Shown here: positions 42,314-52,814 of the stretch, piece by piece
Layout of the letters: each line of letters opens with the position of its first letter
Position numbering within the stretch: the stretch's first letter is position 1
NCBI GenBank assembly: GCA_022457065.1
Contig: JAJGBQ010000005.1
Location: 3,968,001-4,032,000 of the forward strand
Source: Curvularia sp. ZM96
Taxonomy: Eukaryota; Ascomycota; Dothideomycetes; Pleosporales; Pleosporaceae
Direction: 5' to 3'
Length of the DNA: 64,000 nt
Notes under the pieces: generated by a model
Told to the model about the DNA's origin: nothing
Database searches by the model: none
What the model saw: only the letters and a program-made list of their open reading frames with translations
Translations under genes and position numbers: made by a program

Positions 42314-43841
42314 ATGCCAAAAGCACCAAAGTCTCCCGGCGTGCGCGACCAGCGACACAACCCTCTAGCCGAAGAATATGCGCCCTCCGACCCGTGGAAG
42401 AATAAGGCACCGAAGCGCCAAAAGCGCAACAAGGGCGACAAAGAAGAGGACGAGCAGAGATATGTAGACTCGAAGAGCTCGCGCAAGATTCTGGAAATCG
42501 GACGAGAGCTGGAAGAGGAGGATGCGAGAGAGGCCAAGGCCCAAAGACCACAAGAAGCTAACCCTGCCTTCGACTTCGAGGCGCGCATGGGAGAGGATGA
42601 TCTGGTTGAGGAGGACGGAGCACCGGCCGGGGACGACGACGAAGCCTGGGGCGATGACGACGAAGAGGTCGAGGAAGTCGAGATCGATGCCAACGACCTG
42701 GCGGCATGGAACAAGTTCATTCCAACTGACGACAATCCAATTGTATGGCCTGGTGAGGAAGCGCAACCTTCGGGCCCAGGCACAGATTTGGCTGCGCTTA
42801 TTCTCGAAAAGATTGCCGCGCATGAGGCCGGAGGCGAAGTGCAACAACCGGCAATCCAAGGCGGCGGTGCGCCGGAAGACGCCATTGAACTGCCAGCCAA
42901 GGTCGTCGAAGGTAGTTTGCACCCTGTACTTTTTTTCGTTCCACTGCTAACCTTGCATAGTATACTCGAAGATTGGTCTCATTCTGAGCCGCTACAAGAG
43001 CGGCAAGCTGCCCAAACCCTTCAAGATTCTTCCTACGATCCCTGCCTGGGAAACCCTCGTTGCCATCACCCGCCCTGATGACTGGACACCAAACGCAACC
43101 TACGCAGCGACACGCATATTCGTCTCCGCGAAGCCGCAAACGGCGCAAATCTTCCTCAACACGATCTTGCTGCCGCTTGTACAACAAAACATTCGCGAAA
43201 CACACAAGCTCAATGTGCATTTGTACAACGCGCTCAAAAAGGCGCTCTACAAGCCAAGCGCATTTTTCAAGGGCATTGTGTTCCCGATGCTCACAGACAT
43301 TTCGTGCACGCAGCGTGACGCTGTCATTGTAGCCTCGGTCGTGGCCAAGGTCTCTGTCCCTGTCTTGCACTCGGCCGCAGCCCTGCACCGTCTTTGCGAA
43401 ATTGCCGCCGAGCAAATGTCTTCAGACCCGGATGCCGCAGGGCCATGCAATATCTTCATCAAGACATTGCTGGAGAAGAAGTATGCGCTGCCCTATAAGG
43501 TTATTGATGCGCTCGTGTTCCACTTCTTGCGATTCCGGGGCGTGGGTGCAAGCAGCGGAGATGTCATGGACACGGAGTCTGTAGCTGGCGATCTAGGCAA
43601 CACAGGCAAGCTGCCAGTCATCTGGCATCAGTGCTTGCTTGCCTTTGCGCAGCGGTACAGGAACGACATCACTGAGGATCAGAGAGAGGCACTACTTGAC
43701 CTGCTCCTGACCAGAGGCCATAGGAGCATCAGCGCCGAGGTACGGAGAGAACTGCTCGAGGGCAGGGGCCGTGGCGTCATGATTGAGCCGCTAGCGGTAG
43801 GCATTGACGGCGACGATACCATGATGGCCGTCGATGCATAG
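42314..43841 (+). CDS. ENP1: Bystin, 40S ribosome biogenesis factor
   Basis: Two exons, 42314-42911 and 42961-43841, intron 49 bp; 492 residues. The first 200 residues are charged (KAPKRQKRNKGDKEEDEQRY, then acidic DDEEVEEVEIDANDLAAWNKF), as in Enp1. After the intron the bystin domain reads VYSKIGLILSRYKSGKLPK, FKILPTIPAWETLVAITRPDDWTPNA, ATRIFVSAKPQTAQIFLNTILLP, HLYNALKKALYKPSAFFKGIVFPM, and LPVIWHQCLLAFAQRY. Known role: assembly of the pre-40S particle and its export from the nucleolus, together with Ltv1 and Rps3. The start at 42314 (MPKAPKSPGVRDQRHNPL) is preferred over an upstream in-frame Met at 42254. No anomaly. Confidence 0.96.
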
Positions 43842-44021
43842 TTCCAACAGCAGCCATGAACATGGACTCGGCTTTTTCTTTTCATAACGACAATCTCATG
43901 AGCATTTCACTGGCGTTTATACAAGGGAGTCTCGGGCATAACAAAAAGCTTTTGCGTGAACAACAAGCTTCGCCATTTTTTGAATTTGGAACAATCAATG
44001 AAGTCTTTATACCCGCATTCC

Positions 44022-44397
44022 TTAGTCGCTCTTGACATCAGCCTTGGTCTTATAAAAGGCGACGTAGCCTTTTATCTTGTTCATGCCTTCGAGTGGCTCC
44101 GGATAGTACCATGCAGCGTCCTTGACTTCGGTCTTGTTGGTTGTGACGGTGTAATAGCTCGCGTCGCCCTTGTAGGGGCAGTGGGTTTTGGTAGATGTAG
44201 GGGAGAAGTAGGACTTTTTGATGGTGTCGGGTGGGAACTGGGGGTTGTTAGTGGGAATGTGAATGTGTGTGAATGCGAACAAGAGCATGGGAAGACTAGG
44301 AGCAAGAGAGACCGACATAGATGTTTCCGTCGACGACTTCGTACGAGTCTGTTTCGGCGACTACGATGCCATTTACGGATGCTGTTGCGTGCGGCAT
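44022..44397 (-). CDS. DUF427-family small protein
   Basis: Two exons, 44397-44317 and 44237-44022, with a 79-bp intron (donor GTCGGT, which is weak, and acceptor CCCCCAG); 98 residues. The joined sequence reads ATASVNGIVVAETDSYEVVDGNIY then FPPDTIKKSYFSPTSTKTHCPYKGDASYYTV, KDAAWYYPEPLEGMNKIKGYVAFYK. The pattern GNxYFPP, S.THCPYKG.A.YY and AWYYP.P is the DUF427 signature. Function is not established. The start at 44397 gives the family-length protein. No signal peptide. The donor choice rests on the family motif. Confidence 0.88.
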
Positions 44398-45435
44398 ATT
44401 GTTATGAGATGGATATTCACAGAGCAAGATATCGTTTATGCGTGCTTTTGCATGTGAGAGAATAGAGGTGGTACTACATTCCCTCTGCAACGCCGTGAGC
44501 GTGTAGTATACATGTGAATCTCAGCGCTAAACCGGATTGGGTAGTCTGCGAGCGGGGGAAGATGAGTGGTTATCGTCATCACTTGCATCATCCTTGGCGA
44601 TGTCCAGCTTACATTTCCGTGTAGTTTGCTGGGTCGAACTTTTGTTCTATATTCCTAAAGGGTATCTAGCAGTTCCTAGTTTGCGGACACTAGTGCACAG
44701 AACGATCAATGGATACAATGCACTGCAAAGACACCACCGGCAAATCTCTTGTGCTCGATGGCATTGCACGGGACTACAGCCGCGGCAAGAAACGAAAATA
44801 GCTGGGAATTCTAGAATCCAACAAAGTTACTGGGGCGATTTGGTCCACATAAAAAACGCATCCAAAACACAGAGGCTGACAAACACCGCGCAGCGTCGGG
44901 CGCCACACTTGCACCCTGCTCTTCCCGGAGGGAGATGGAGGTTCGGCAATCAGCCACCGGGCCAGCGGAGTGGAGTGGTATGACATGGCGAGCTGAGCAA
45001 TGCATGCAAGAAGAAACGCTGCGTGTCTGTCCGCAATGGAAGATTTCGGACTGATCAAGGAGTGTCCAAGGGCGGGCAGGCGGCGACCCGAAACCGGATC
45101 CGCACTCTGGATCCGACCATGAGAGACGCGGCAGCGCCCCGTATTCCCGGCGTCTGGAAACAGGAATTATTTGCGTGGGAGGACGGGGCGTGGGCGGGAG
45201 CGTGGGCGATGGGCGCGGCGAGCAGAGGCGGTGATTGGGAAAAAGGCCTTATCGGTTGGCGCAGAAGCAAAGGCCAGTGCGGTACGCCGTTCGTTCGTCA
45301 TCGCTAAGAAAAAGTTGACTCCCAGGCACCACACGCCATTATCAACAGCCCTCCCTCCGTCCCTCCGCCCTTTATCCCCCTCCCTCCCTGCCATTGACTT
45401 TGTGGACACTCGCCACAGTCGCTCGGATTGTCCCA
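44398..45435. other. Intergenic between divergent genes
   Basis: About 1.04 kb between the DUF427 and NDE1 starts. From about 45,340 to 45,400 the plus strand is rich in ccctccctccgt repeats, typical of promoters of highly expressed fungal genes. ORFs here overlap on several frames and are not gene-like. Confidence 0.5.
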
Positions 45436-47279
45436 ATGGCACCCGCAATGAGGCCCTTTGCTGCTGCCAGTGTGCTGTCGCCGCTTCAGCAGGCCGGACG
45501 TCGCACCCTCACCACACAGCGCCCCTCGCTCATCGCCAACCGCGCGCGATGGACGCCCCGCCCCACGCAGAACCAGATTGTCCTGCGCCAGTCGGTTCGC
45601 CAGCAGTCGACCGGAGGAGCCCCCAAGCCCAAGAGGTTCCGCCTGCTGCGCTGGACATGGCGCCTCACCCAGCTCTCCGCTCTCGCCGGCCTGGGATGGG
45701 TTGGCTACGGCATCTACGAGACTCGCAATCCCGCTGACCAGCCGCCGCCCGATCCCAGCAAGAAAACGCTCGTCGTTCTTGGTGAGTAGTAGCCAGTGCT
45801 GTATCTTGTACGCCGCGAGCCCCCGTCTGACAATGCGAAACAGGTACTGGCTGGGGCTCTGTTTCCCTGCTGAAGAAGCTCGACACGGAAAACTACAATG
45901 TCGTCGTCGTCTCGCCCCGCAACTACTTCCTCTTCACCCCGCTGCTCCCCTCATGCACCGTCGGCACCATTGAGCACCGTTCCATCATGGAGCCCATCCG
46001 CAACTTCCTGCGCCACAAGAAGGCCCAGGTCAAGTACTACGAGGCAGAGGCCACCAAGATCGATTACGAGAAGAAGGTGGTGTACATCAGCGACGACTCA
46101 GATATCAAGGGCGATGTCTCCAAGACCGAGGTCCCCTTCGACATGCTGGTTGTCGGTGTCGGCGCCGAGAACGCGACTTTTGGTATGATGGTTGCTAGGG
46201 TTCAGGCCGATCACAGGTTAACAAGTTGATTAGGTATCCCCGGTGTTAAGGAGCATGGCCTCTTCCTGAAGGAGGTCGGCGACGCCCAGCGTATCCGAAA
46301 CCGCATCATGGATTGCTGCGAGACTGCTACTTTCAAGGACCAGTCCGAGGAGGAGAAGAAGCGCTTGCTCCATATGGTCGTCGTTGGTGGCGGTCCTACC
46401 GGTGTCGAGTTTGCTGGTGAACTCCAGGACTTCTTCCACTCGGATCTGAAGAAGTGGCTGCCAGAGATCCAGGATGACTTCAAGGTTACCCTGGTTGAGG
46501 CGCTGCCCAATGTCCTTCCCATGTTCTCCAAGCAGCTCATCGACTACACGGAGAAGACCTTCAAGGAGGAAACCATTGATATCCGCACAAAGACCATGGT
46601 CAAGAACGTAACGGACAAGTACATTGAGGCCGAGTCGAGCGGGCCTGATGGCAAGAAGCAGCTTGAGCGAATCCCCTACGGTCTCCTTGTCTGGGCCACC
46701 GGTAACGCTCTCCGCCCCATTGTCAAGGACCTGATCAACCAGATTCCCGCTCAAAAGGACTCGCGCCGTGGTCTCGCCGTGAACGAGTACCTTGTTGTCA
46801 AGGGCACCGAGAACGTCTGGGCCGTCGGTGACTGTGCCGTCGCCAACTACGCCCCCACTGCCCAGGTTGCCGCTCAAGAGGGTGCTTTCCTCGCCCGCAT
46901 GTTCAACAACATGGCCAAGACGACCGAGATCGAGAAGGAGCTCAGCGAGCTCTCTGTTGCCCAGGAAAAAGCCCCTAGCAAAGAGGCCCGCGACAAGGTC
47001 TTCAACGACATCAAGTCCCTGCAGCAGAGGCTGAGGCGCATTAAGCAAATTGGTCCCTTTGAGTACTCGCACCAGGGTTCCCTCGCCTACATTGGTTCCG
47101 AGAAGGCCGTTGCCGATATCTCGTGGTTCGCCGGCAACATTGCTTCGGGCGGTACCATCACCTACATCTTCTGGCGCTCAGCCTACCTCAGCATGTGCTT
47201 CAGCACGCGCAACCGGATATTGGTCATGATGGACTGGGCCAAGGCTAAGATCTTTGGCCGCGATGTCTCGCGTGTTTAA
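45436..47279 (+). CDS. NDE1: External alternative NADH:ubiquinone oxidoreductase, mitochondrial
   Basis: Three exons, 45436-45781, 45844-46182, 46234-47279 (introns 62 and 51 bp), all in phase; 576 residues. N-terminus is a mitochondrial presequence (Arg/Ser/Thr-rich, LTTQRPSLIANRARW), then a hydrophobic segment (LTQLSALAGLGWVGYGIYE). FAD Rossmann motif VVLGTGWGSVSLLKKL at about 111-126; NPRNYFLFTPLLPSCTVGTIEHRSI-like substrate region; second dinucleotide motif VVVGGGPTGVEFAGEL at about 277-292 for NADH; VWAVGDCAV binds FAD; C-terminal WRSAYLSMCFSTRNRILVMMDWAKAKIFGRDVSR is the membrane anchor and quinone region. No EF-hand insert, so calcium control is not expected. The transmembrane segment after the presequence suggests the external (intermembrane-space) type; assignment to NDE1 rather than NDI1 is likely but not proven. 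Bypasses complex I without proton pumping. Confidence 0.93.
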
Positions 47280-48351
47280 TCGCGCCGTTGAGCGGGGCGT
47301 CTCTTTTCCTTCTCCTTTAAAAATCTTTGTCCGACGGCTAGACCTTTTCTCTTTTCCTTCTATTTTCCGTCTCCAACCGAACTGAAAACAAGAAAAAATG
47401 GCCCGAGCTGCGAGTTTCGGTCATTTCGTATAGATGTATACACACTCACACAACACACACACATCCCTCGGCTTCTCTCCCTCTCTCCCTCTCTGTACGA
47501 GTACAACGCAGTCTTGTCTTTGTATGTATAAGGGGTGTGATACCTATGTCGTAGTAGTAGTAGCAGTAGCAGTCGCAGTGGGCGAAGGAAAATCTTCTGG
47601 GTGGCGGACGTGGGTGTTCTGGTTGCTTAGAGAAACAAATGTCTTATTTTTCCTCTTCATTTTTGTTTTGACTGTTCTTGCTTGCTTGATTCCTCGGTGG
47701 GTGGGAATTTCTTCTTCTCTTTGTTTAGTTTCTTCGAGTCCAAGCGGGGGTTACTGCCGGGAGAGGTGTTTCTTTCCCTTTGGGCATCATGTAGCTGTAT
47801 CTATGTATGTATACGATTATTTGATGGGTCATCTTCTCTCAAGTCATAAAAGCAAGTCATACCTTTTTCGTCATGCTGGAATCAAGAATGACCAAAGTGA
47901 TGGCATCTCCACGCTTCCATGTGATTGAATTGAATTGAATTGAATTAACGTCCTTTGCGACCTCCCGTAGGGTATTTAGACGGGCGAAGCTGTGGTGCTG
48001 CAACACCTGGCTAAGCCATTTCATGACTGACATGTGCGGACTAAGTCCTTTGCGTGTGGAGATCCTCCGCCTAATGAGGAAGGCCTTATGTGCAGCGACT
48101 ACACCTGCGATGGCACCTAGCGTGCTGCCATGCGATGATAACGTGAATGCAAGTTTGGAATTGGACCCATTCCTTGTGCCTCCGTAAAAAAACTCCATCT
48201 TACCTGCCTAGAGAAACCACCGCCTCTGGCTCTTGTACTGTGAGATGGATAATCCTCCAAGTGTATACAAGAGGGAGTCAAGTTGACCCGTAACATGCTT
48301 GAGCTGGAGTTGGGTAGAAGCCTAATCTAGCTCCTAGCATATCGTTCCCAA
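47280..48351. other. Intergenic with simple repeats
   Basis: About 1.07 kb after the NDE1 stop. Holds the 3' UTR, CA and CT microsatellites (47445-47490), a gtagta/gcagta run near 47553 and an attga tandem at 47925-47948. An opposite-strand 113-codon ORF (47857-48198) has no recognisable feature and was not called. Confidence 0.5.
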
Positions 48352-48620
48352 GGGCCTGTTTGGTGTCGCGGTTTCAGTTTCAGTTGCAGTTCTAGTAGTG
48401 GCGCTTTTAAGTCACTTTTAGTAAGAGACAGGGTTGATCTTGCACTAGACGAGGTTTAAATCTTGCCTATCAGCGTTAACAAATTAGACCCAGATTTGAT
48501 GAAGCTGGAACTAGGATCTTCCAAACAGTCTACTAGTATCCAGCTTCAGCTTTAGTTACTAACTGCTTACAGGAACTGAAGCTGGAAACTGAAGCTGAAA
48601 CTGCGAAACCAAACAGGCCC
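48352..48620. mobile_element. 269-bp MITE with about 40-bp terminal inverted repeats
   Basis: The left end GGGCCTGTTTGGTGTCGCGG then TTTCAGTTTCAGTT pairs with the right end, whose reverse complement is GGGCCTGTTTGGTTTCGCAG then TTTCAGCTTCAGTT. The 3-bp CAA lies directly on each side (48349-48351 and 48621-48623) and may be the target duplication. No coding capacity. Ends starting GGGCCTGTTTGG are seen in Harbinger-like and hAT-like MITEs; a 3-bp duplication favours PIF/Harbinger. Parent element not in the window. Confidence 0.85.
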
Positions 48621-48818
48621 CAAAAGGCTTCTCGTATGGCGCTAGCCTAAAGTCTACCGTCTGAAGCGAGACTGCAGCAGAGCTGAGAAAGTCTCACGGC
48701 TCTGTACGGGTCAGCCCCCATGCTATTGGCACGTTAGGTGGCAGGATTTAGGTGATCGGCCTCCATCCCGCTGCAAGATGACCCTAACTGGCCTGCTCGA
48801 TCTGAGGCTCCAATCTAA

Positions 48819-49797
48819 CTACGAAGACACGTTTTCCATCACTACTCCCACAAAAACCATCAGCACAGCCGCATATCCCAGTGTCGCCGCGAACACGGCC
48901 TCCAATGTGTTCAAATACCATGCCATCAGCAGCCCAAATGCAGACACGCACACTGTTGTCGCGCCCAGCTGGAGGTACAGCTCCTGCTTCAGCACCAGCA
49001 GCCACATTGGTCCGATCAGAAAGACGCCGCCGACGCACGCGCCGCCGATCCGGGACCAGAGCGCACGCCGGATGGCCTCGCCTCGCGTGTTGGCGATGGG
49101 AAGCGCCCTCTGGTTGGCGACCGAGTCTTCCCACGGACCGGTGGGCGTGGCAGACTTTTTGAGCTCCACATGGTTGTCAAAATCGCTGGCCGTTTTGCCG
49201 TGATCGTTCATGGCGCGCTGAAGCAGGTAGTTATCGTGGCTACGCTCGCTGGACGCGATGAAGGGGTCGTTGCGCTGGCACGAGAATTTGGCCATGTACT
49301 CATGGTCTTGAATTGCTTGAACTGGCCACGCCGGGGATCTATCAGTTACACCACTCAGGTATTCTCACTGTTGCATTGCTCTCACCATAGTCATGCAAAG
49401 CTGGCCCCAGCAACCCGACCGCGCCTCCCTTCACGCCCTGATCGCCATCGAACTGAATAGCCATAGCAATATCGATCAGCTTGGTCTGTAACCTTCGCAT
49501 ATGCATCCTCTGCATATCCGCAAAGTTGATGCGATAGCCAAAGTCGCTGTCCTTTGGAGGCTGTTCAGGTTGTTTCATCCAACTGCGCAGAAGAGCAGTC
49601 CATCCCGTAAGACGTGGCTTTCTGCGTGTCACTAGTCCAACAAATCCAGCCTCGTAGAAACCGAGCACTGTATTCCAGATCTGGATATCTTCTTCATTCG
49701 GTGCTACCTCTCGGACGGGTACAGAAGGGCCAGAATGGTCATGCCGACGGCAGCAACACGGTAAAGCCGCGCCGTTATTGTCCTCTGAAGTAGCCAT
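48819..49797 (-). CDS. DUF6594-type fungal membrane protein
   Basis: Two exons on the minus strand, 49797-49386 and 49321-48819. The 64-bp intron uses donor GTGAGA and acceptor GGCCAG, which brings HDY into frame with VQAIQDHEYMAKFSCQ. 304 residues. The N-terminal part has RINFADMQRMHMRRLQTKLIDIAMAI, a helix that precedes the membrane domain in this family. The C-terminus has three membrane segments (GACVGGVFLIGPMWLLVL, TTVCVSAFGLLMAWYL, VFAATLGYAAVLMVFVGVV). This layout is common in fungal DUF6594 proteins; their function is unknown. The start MATSEDNNGAALPCCCRR includes a Cys triplet that might be lipid-modified (speculative). It lies 200 bp from the MITE, which is on its 3' side. Confidence 0.82.
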
Positions 49798-50239
49798 GCG
49801 GACTGAGTATATGAGATGAAGGGAGGAAGCGGGAAAGACAAACAAAGCGGGGGATCATCGTGAATTTAGGGCCTCGTCTACCGTAACTTACTGCCTCATT
49901 TCAATGGGCTTCGCTTAAATAGGTGATCTACATGCAGTGAATGCAGCTGGCTGGCTGGCTGGCTGAACTAGCTCATCAACACCCAGGATTGGTCCGATGT
50001 GCATATATAGCTGAACCCCATTTTGAATATACGGCTGAAGTGCGTAATCCCATAAGAAGCGCCTTTGTTCCTCTCCAGCTCGCAGTCAGGGCACCTGAGC
50101 CAAATCCTCCCAATATTTTAAAGACAGAAGTTCTACAAGCGCCATCGAAGGCAACCGGTCAGTCCATACCACACCTTGCCCATTTCGCTCTCAGGGGCTT
50201 GCCCAGTAATCTTTGCAAGTTTCCCAGACCCGGCAAATA
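49798..50239. other. Intergenic, divergent
   Basis: 442 bp between two gene starts. Contains a ctgg tandem (49947-49966). Short plus-strand ORFs are not gene-like. Confidence 0.45.
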
Positions 50240-50803
50240 ATGTATTCCAAGAAAAGGGTTGAGTTAGATCTCTTCGCAGTCGACAATGACGAGTTGCTTC
50301 TCAAGTACGGCCCGGTGGCAAAGGCCAGGTCCTACGCAACCACCCACTATAGCTACATCAGCGAAAGCAGTAATGGAGATTGTTTTCGCTCGGGAGAAGC
50401 CGGTACTATCCTTCTAGATATGTCTAAATATTGGCAAAACACGCAGCGAGATGAGCGCATTACCTTAGAGCAAGATCGTTACTGCATCAAGTTGCACGGC
50501 CCCCGATTCGATGCAGTCCGCATAAGGTCCATGCTTTGCCTCCCTGGCGTTGAAGTGCAACTAGCGAGCAACGAAGTCGGTTTGGAAAGGCGTAGTGGAG
50601 GATCTGAAACGAATGAGAAATGGGTTGTCAAGATCCCGAGGTCTTATGAATATGATGAGTGGTTTAGAAAGGTCAGCTCAATCAGGCAGGCGGAGAAGTC
50701 AGGTGGATTCGTAGTAGGAGAAGGTGATGGGTCGGACGAGGTACCAACGGTGGGTCTGTGGGGCTGGCGGTTTATCTCTAAGATCTGGACGCGTTCGCGT
50801 TAG
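50240..50803 (+). CDS. Orphan protein, no family recognised
   Basis: Single exon; start at 50240 (MYSKKRVELDLFAVDNDELLL) is preferred over an in-frame Met at 50213. 187 residues. Mixed alpha/beta-like composition, no signal peptide and no membrane segment, with Ile/Val strands (RITLEQDRYCIKLHGPRFDAVRIRS) and a Trp-rich end (VGLWGWRFISKIWTRSR). It is the only good frame here and has normal composition, so a gene is plausible, but I see no domain. It could be one exon of a larger gene. Confidence 0.5.
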   Translation: MYSKKRVELDLFAVDNDELLLKYGPVAKARSYATTHYSYISESSNGDCFRSGEAGTILLDMSKYWQNTQRDERITLEQDRYCIKLHGPRFDAVRIRSMLCLPGVEVQLASNEVGLERRSGGSETNEKWVVKIPRSYEYDEWFRKVSSIRQAEKSGGFVVGEGDGSDEVPTVGLWGWRFISKIWTRSR

Positions 50804-51254
50804 CTATGGTCGTCTAAAGTACTGCACAGAGTTTTAAAGTTGCTTGAGGACTGTATCGGAAACTGATTGCAGCTTCGATGCGGGATGTATTCGTTGATAC
50901 GGTTTATATGCCAGGGCCTTCTAACCTCGCCCTGCTCCTAATACGAGCTAACAAGTTTCCTACTCTTTCTATCTATGCATATATGTATGCAGATGAACAA
51001 CAACAAATGTCATGCTGAAATCATGATTCCCTCCGTCCCTTAAAAAAACGCCTGATAATACACTCATATGAAAGAAAAAACGTCTAACAATATGTCTGGC
51101 CATCTAGATATAGGATGGAAAAGATGTCGTAAACATAACATGCGATGATGCAGATGCAAATGCTGAGATCCCGTCTGTAACTAATCTTCCTGATAAAAGC
51201 TGGGAGTGTGATGAAACAAAAACCAAAATGGATGAAGAGGCGCAGTACAACAAT
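50804..51254. other. Intergenic, convergent gene ends
   Basis: 451 bp between the stop of the orphan ORF and the stop of the PQ-loop gene; holds both 3' ends. No other feature seen. Confidence 0.5.
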
Positions 51255-52814
51255 TTACCGCGGACTCCCCACGGCGCCATAACTCCTCGGACTAGCATGC
51301 CTGCTTGTTCCTAGCAAGGCCCTCGCCTCATCAAGCGCATTCGCCTTGCCCTTGATTGGGATACTCTTGCTGCTCGTCACACTGCCGTTAGTACTAGCCG
51401 GGCTAGTCTCACGAGGCGTATCCATAGGGGTAACCGCACGACTGACGTTTGGTGTAGCCGCGACACTGACGGCGGGGGCCCAGCCCCTCATCCATCCGCT
51501 GACACGGCGCCAGTGCAGACTCTTGCGCACGAGTCTACCGTTGTCATCGACGGTGATGATGACTTCGTCGTCGCGCGGGAGGTGCGAGCGCCCGCGGGGA
51601 GGCACCGCGTCGCCAAAGTACCAGAATTGAAGGCCGACGGCCGCATCCATGAGGAGGACGCCGGCGGCGCCCAAGAAGAAAGGGGCGGCACGTAGGATCC
51701 AGTTTTTGCGGTCACTGCCTTCAGGGCCGACCCAGCCGTTGCCTTGGCCTGGGGCAAAGTCCTGCCATGCACAGGGGTTGGTGGCGAGCGAGGACGAGTA
51801 GAAGAGGTTGCCGAAGAAGGCAGCGGCGAAGAGGGCGGGAGAGAGGCCTGCGGTGGATTTTCTCACTTGGTTCATGTAGAGTTGGGGGAGACGCGAGCCC
51901 AGGTAAAGAAAGGTGCTCATCCAGGAAAAGATCTTGCCAGCGATGGCTGCGTTGCTGGGACCATCGCTAGATGTAGTGGTAGTGCTGATGTAGGAGACAC
52001 TACGAGGACGGGCGAGGGCAGGAGCAAAAGGCGAGATTGGTTTTGCGATTGTGGGGTTTGCAAGTACGGCGAAGAGGAGGGTGATGTAGAGGACCGTCTT
52101 TGGTGAGGGCATGGGTGGGCTTGAAGCTGCGACACGGCGCACGTGGGGGTTTGGAGATGCGCTCGACGACGGGGAGTCCTGCCATGATTCCTTGGCTGGG
52201 TTCGGGGAGCGCGCAAAGTTGGGTATCCTGAAGACGTCGCTGTGGCTGGAACGAGGCACGTCCTGTGGGGTACTGGTTTTCGTGTCGTCTTTCTTATCCA
52301 CAGGGTTCGCTGGCTTGCCTATGCCCATGCCGTCCAGAACCTGGTGCATGGACGAACCGCCAGCGCCTGAGTTGCTACTAGGAGAACTACTCCATCGTCC
52401 CCAAATGGGTCGCAAGGGCCGTCCGTGGTGTAGCATCTCGTACCACACCCACTGTCCACACAGACAGCAGTCTACGAAAACATAGTATGCCGCAATGATG
52501 ATCTGCCACGACGCCTGGCCTGTAAACAGACAGCCTAGAAGATTTGTCAAATCACCCAGGAGCCATTCCGTCAGGAAAAAGGCACTCAGACCCGAGGTGG
52601 ACTTGAGCTTATGGTTCTTGTATATTTGTGGTAGCTGTGCGAATAGCCATGATACGATGCTGCACGTGCCGAGCAGGGTCGAGATGAGAGCCAGATTCGT
52701 GGGTATACATGTGTGGAAGGTGGCCGACAGGTGGTACAAGAACGCGTTCGCAGGCTCGCAGCTCGCCGGTAACGAGGGTTTCGCTATGTGTAAGGGAGCT
52801 ATGTAGGGCGGCAT
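51255..52814 (-). CDS. PQ-loop vacuolar transporter (Ypq family)
   Basis: Single exon of 519 residues. Two PQ-loop repeats: SIVSWLFAQLPQIYKNHKLKSTSGLS (about 55-80) and WMSTFLYLGSRLPQLYMNQVRKSTAGLS (about 303-330), each at the end of a membrane helix. Further helices: AFFLTEWLLGDLTNLLGCLF, WQIIIAAYYVFVDCCLCG, VLYITLLFAVLANPTIA, LFAAAFFGNLFYSSSL and AAPFFLGAAGVLLMDAAVGLQFWYFG, about seven in all. Between the repeats is a disordered Ser/Pro-rich loop of about 130 residues. This is the Ypq1/Rtc2/PQLC2 family, vacuolar (lysosomal) exporters of cationic amino acids. The C-terminal 100 residues are cytosolic, rich in Ser/Thr, and could be regulated by phosphorylation (inference). Start MPPYIAPLHIAKPS at 52814. 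Confidence 0.93.
   Translation of the reverse strand: MPPYIAPLHIAKPSLPASCEPANAFLYHLSATFHTCIPTNLALISTLLGTCSIVSWLFAQLPQIYKNHKLKSTSGLSAFFLTEWLLGDLTNLLGCLFTGQASWQIIIAAYYVFVDCCLCGQWVWYEMLHHGRPLRPIWGRWSSSPSSNSGAGGSSMHQVLDGMGIGKPANPVDKKDDTKTSTPQDVPRSSHSDVFRIPNFARSPNPAKESWQDSPSSSASPNPHVRRVAASSPPMPSPKTVLYITLLFAVLANPTIAKPISPFAPALARPRSVSYISTTTTSSDGPSNAAIAGKIFSWMSTFLYLGSRLPQLYMNQVRKSTAGLSPALFAAAFFGNLFYSSSLATNPCAWQDFAPGQGNGWVGPEGSDRKNWILRAAPFFLGAAGVLLMDAAVGLQFWYFGDAVPPRGRSHLPRDDEVIITVDDNGRLVRKSLHWRRVSGWMRGWAPAVSVAATPNVSRAVTPMDTPRETSPASTNGSVTSSKSIPIKGKANALDEARALLGTSRHASPRSYGAVGSPR

Noticed and set aside
45171..45973. Alternative frames over NDE1 exon 1
   Set aside because: The spliced NDE1 frame with presequence and FAD motif explains this region.
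47857..48198. 113-codon minus-strand ORF downstream of NDE1
   Set aside because: Includes a simple attga repeat; no domain, signal peptide or convincing promoter.
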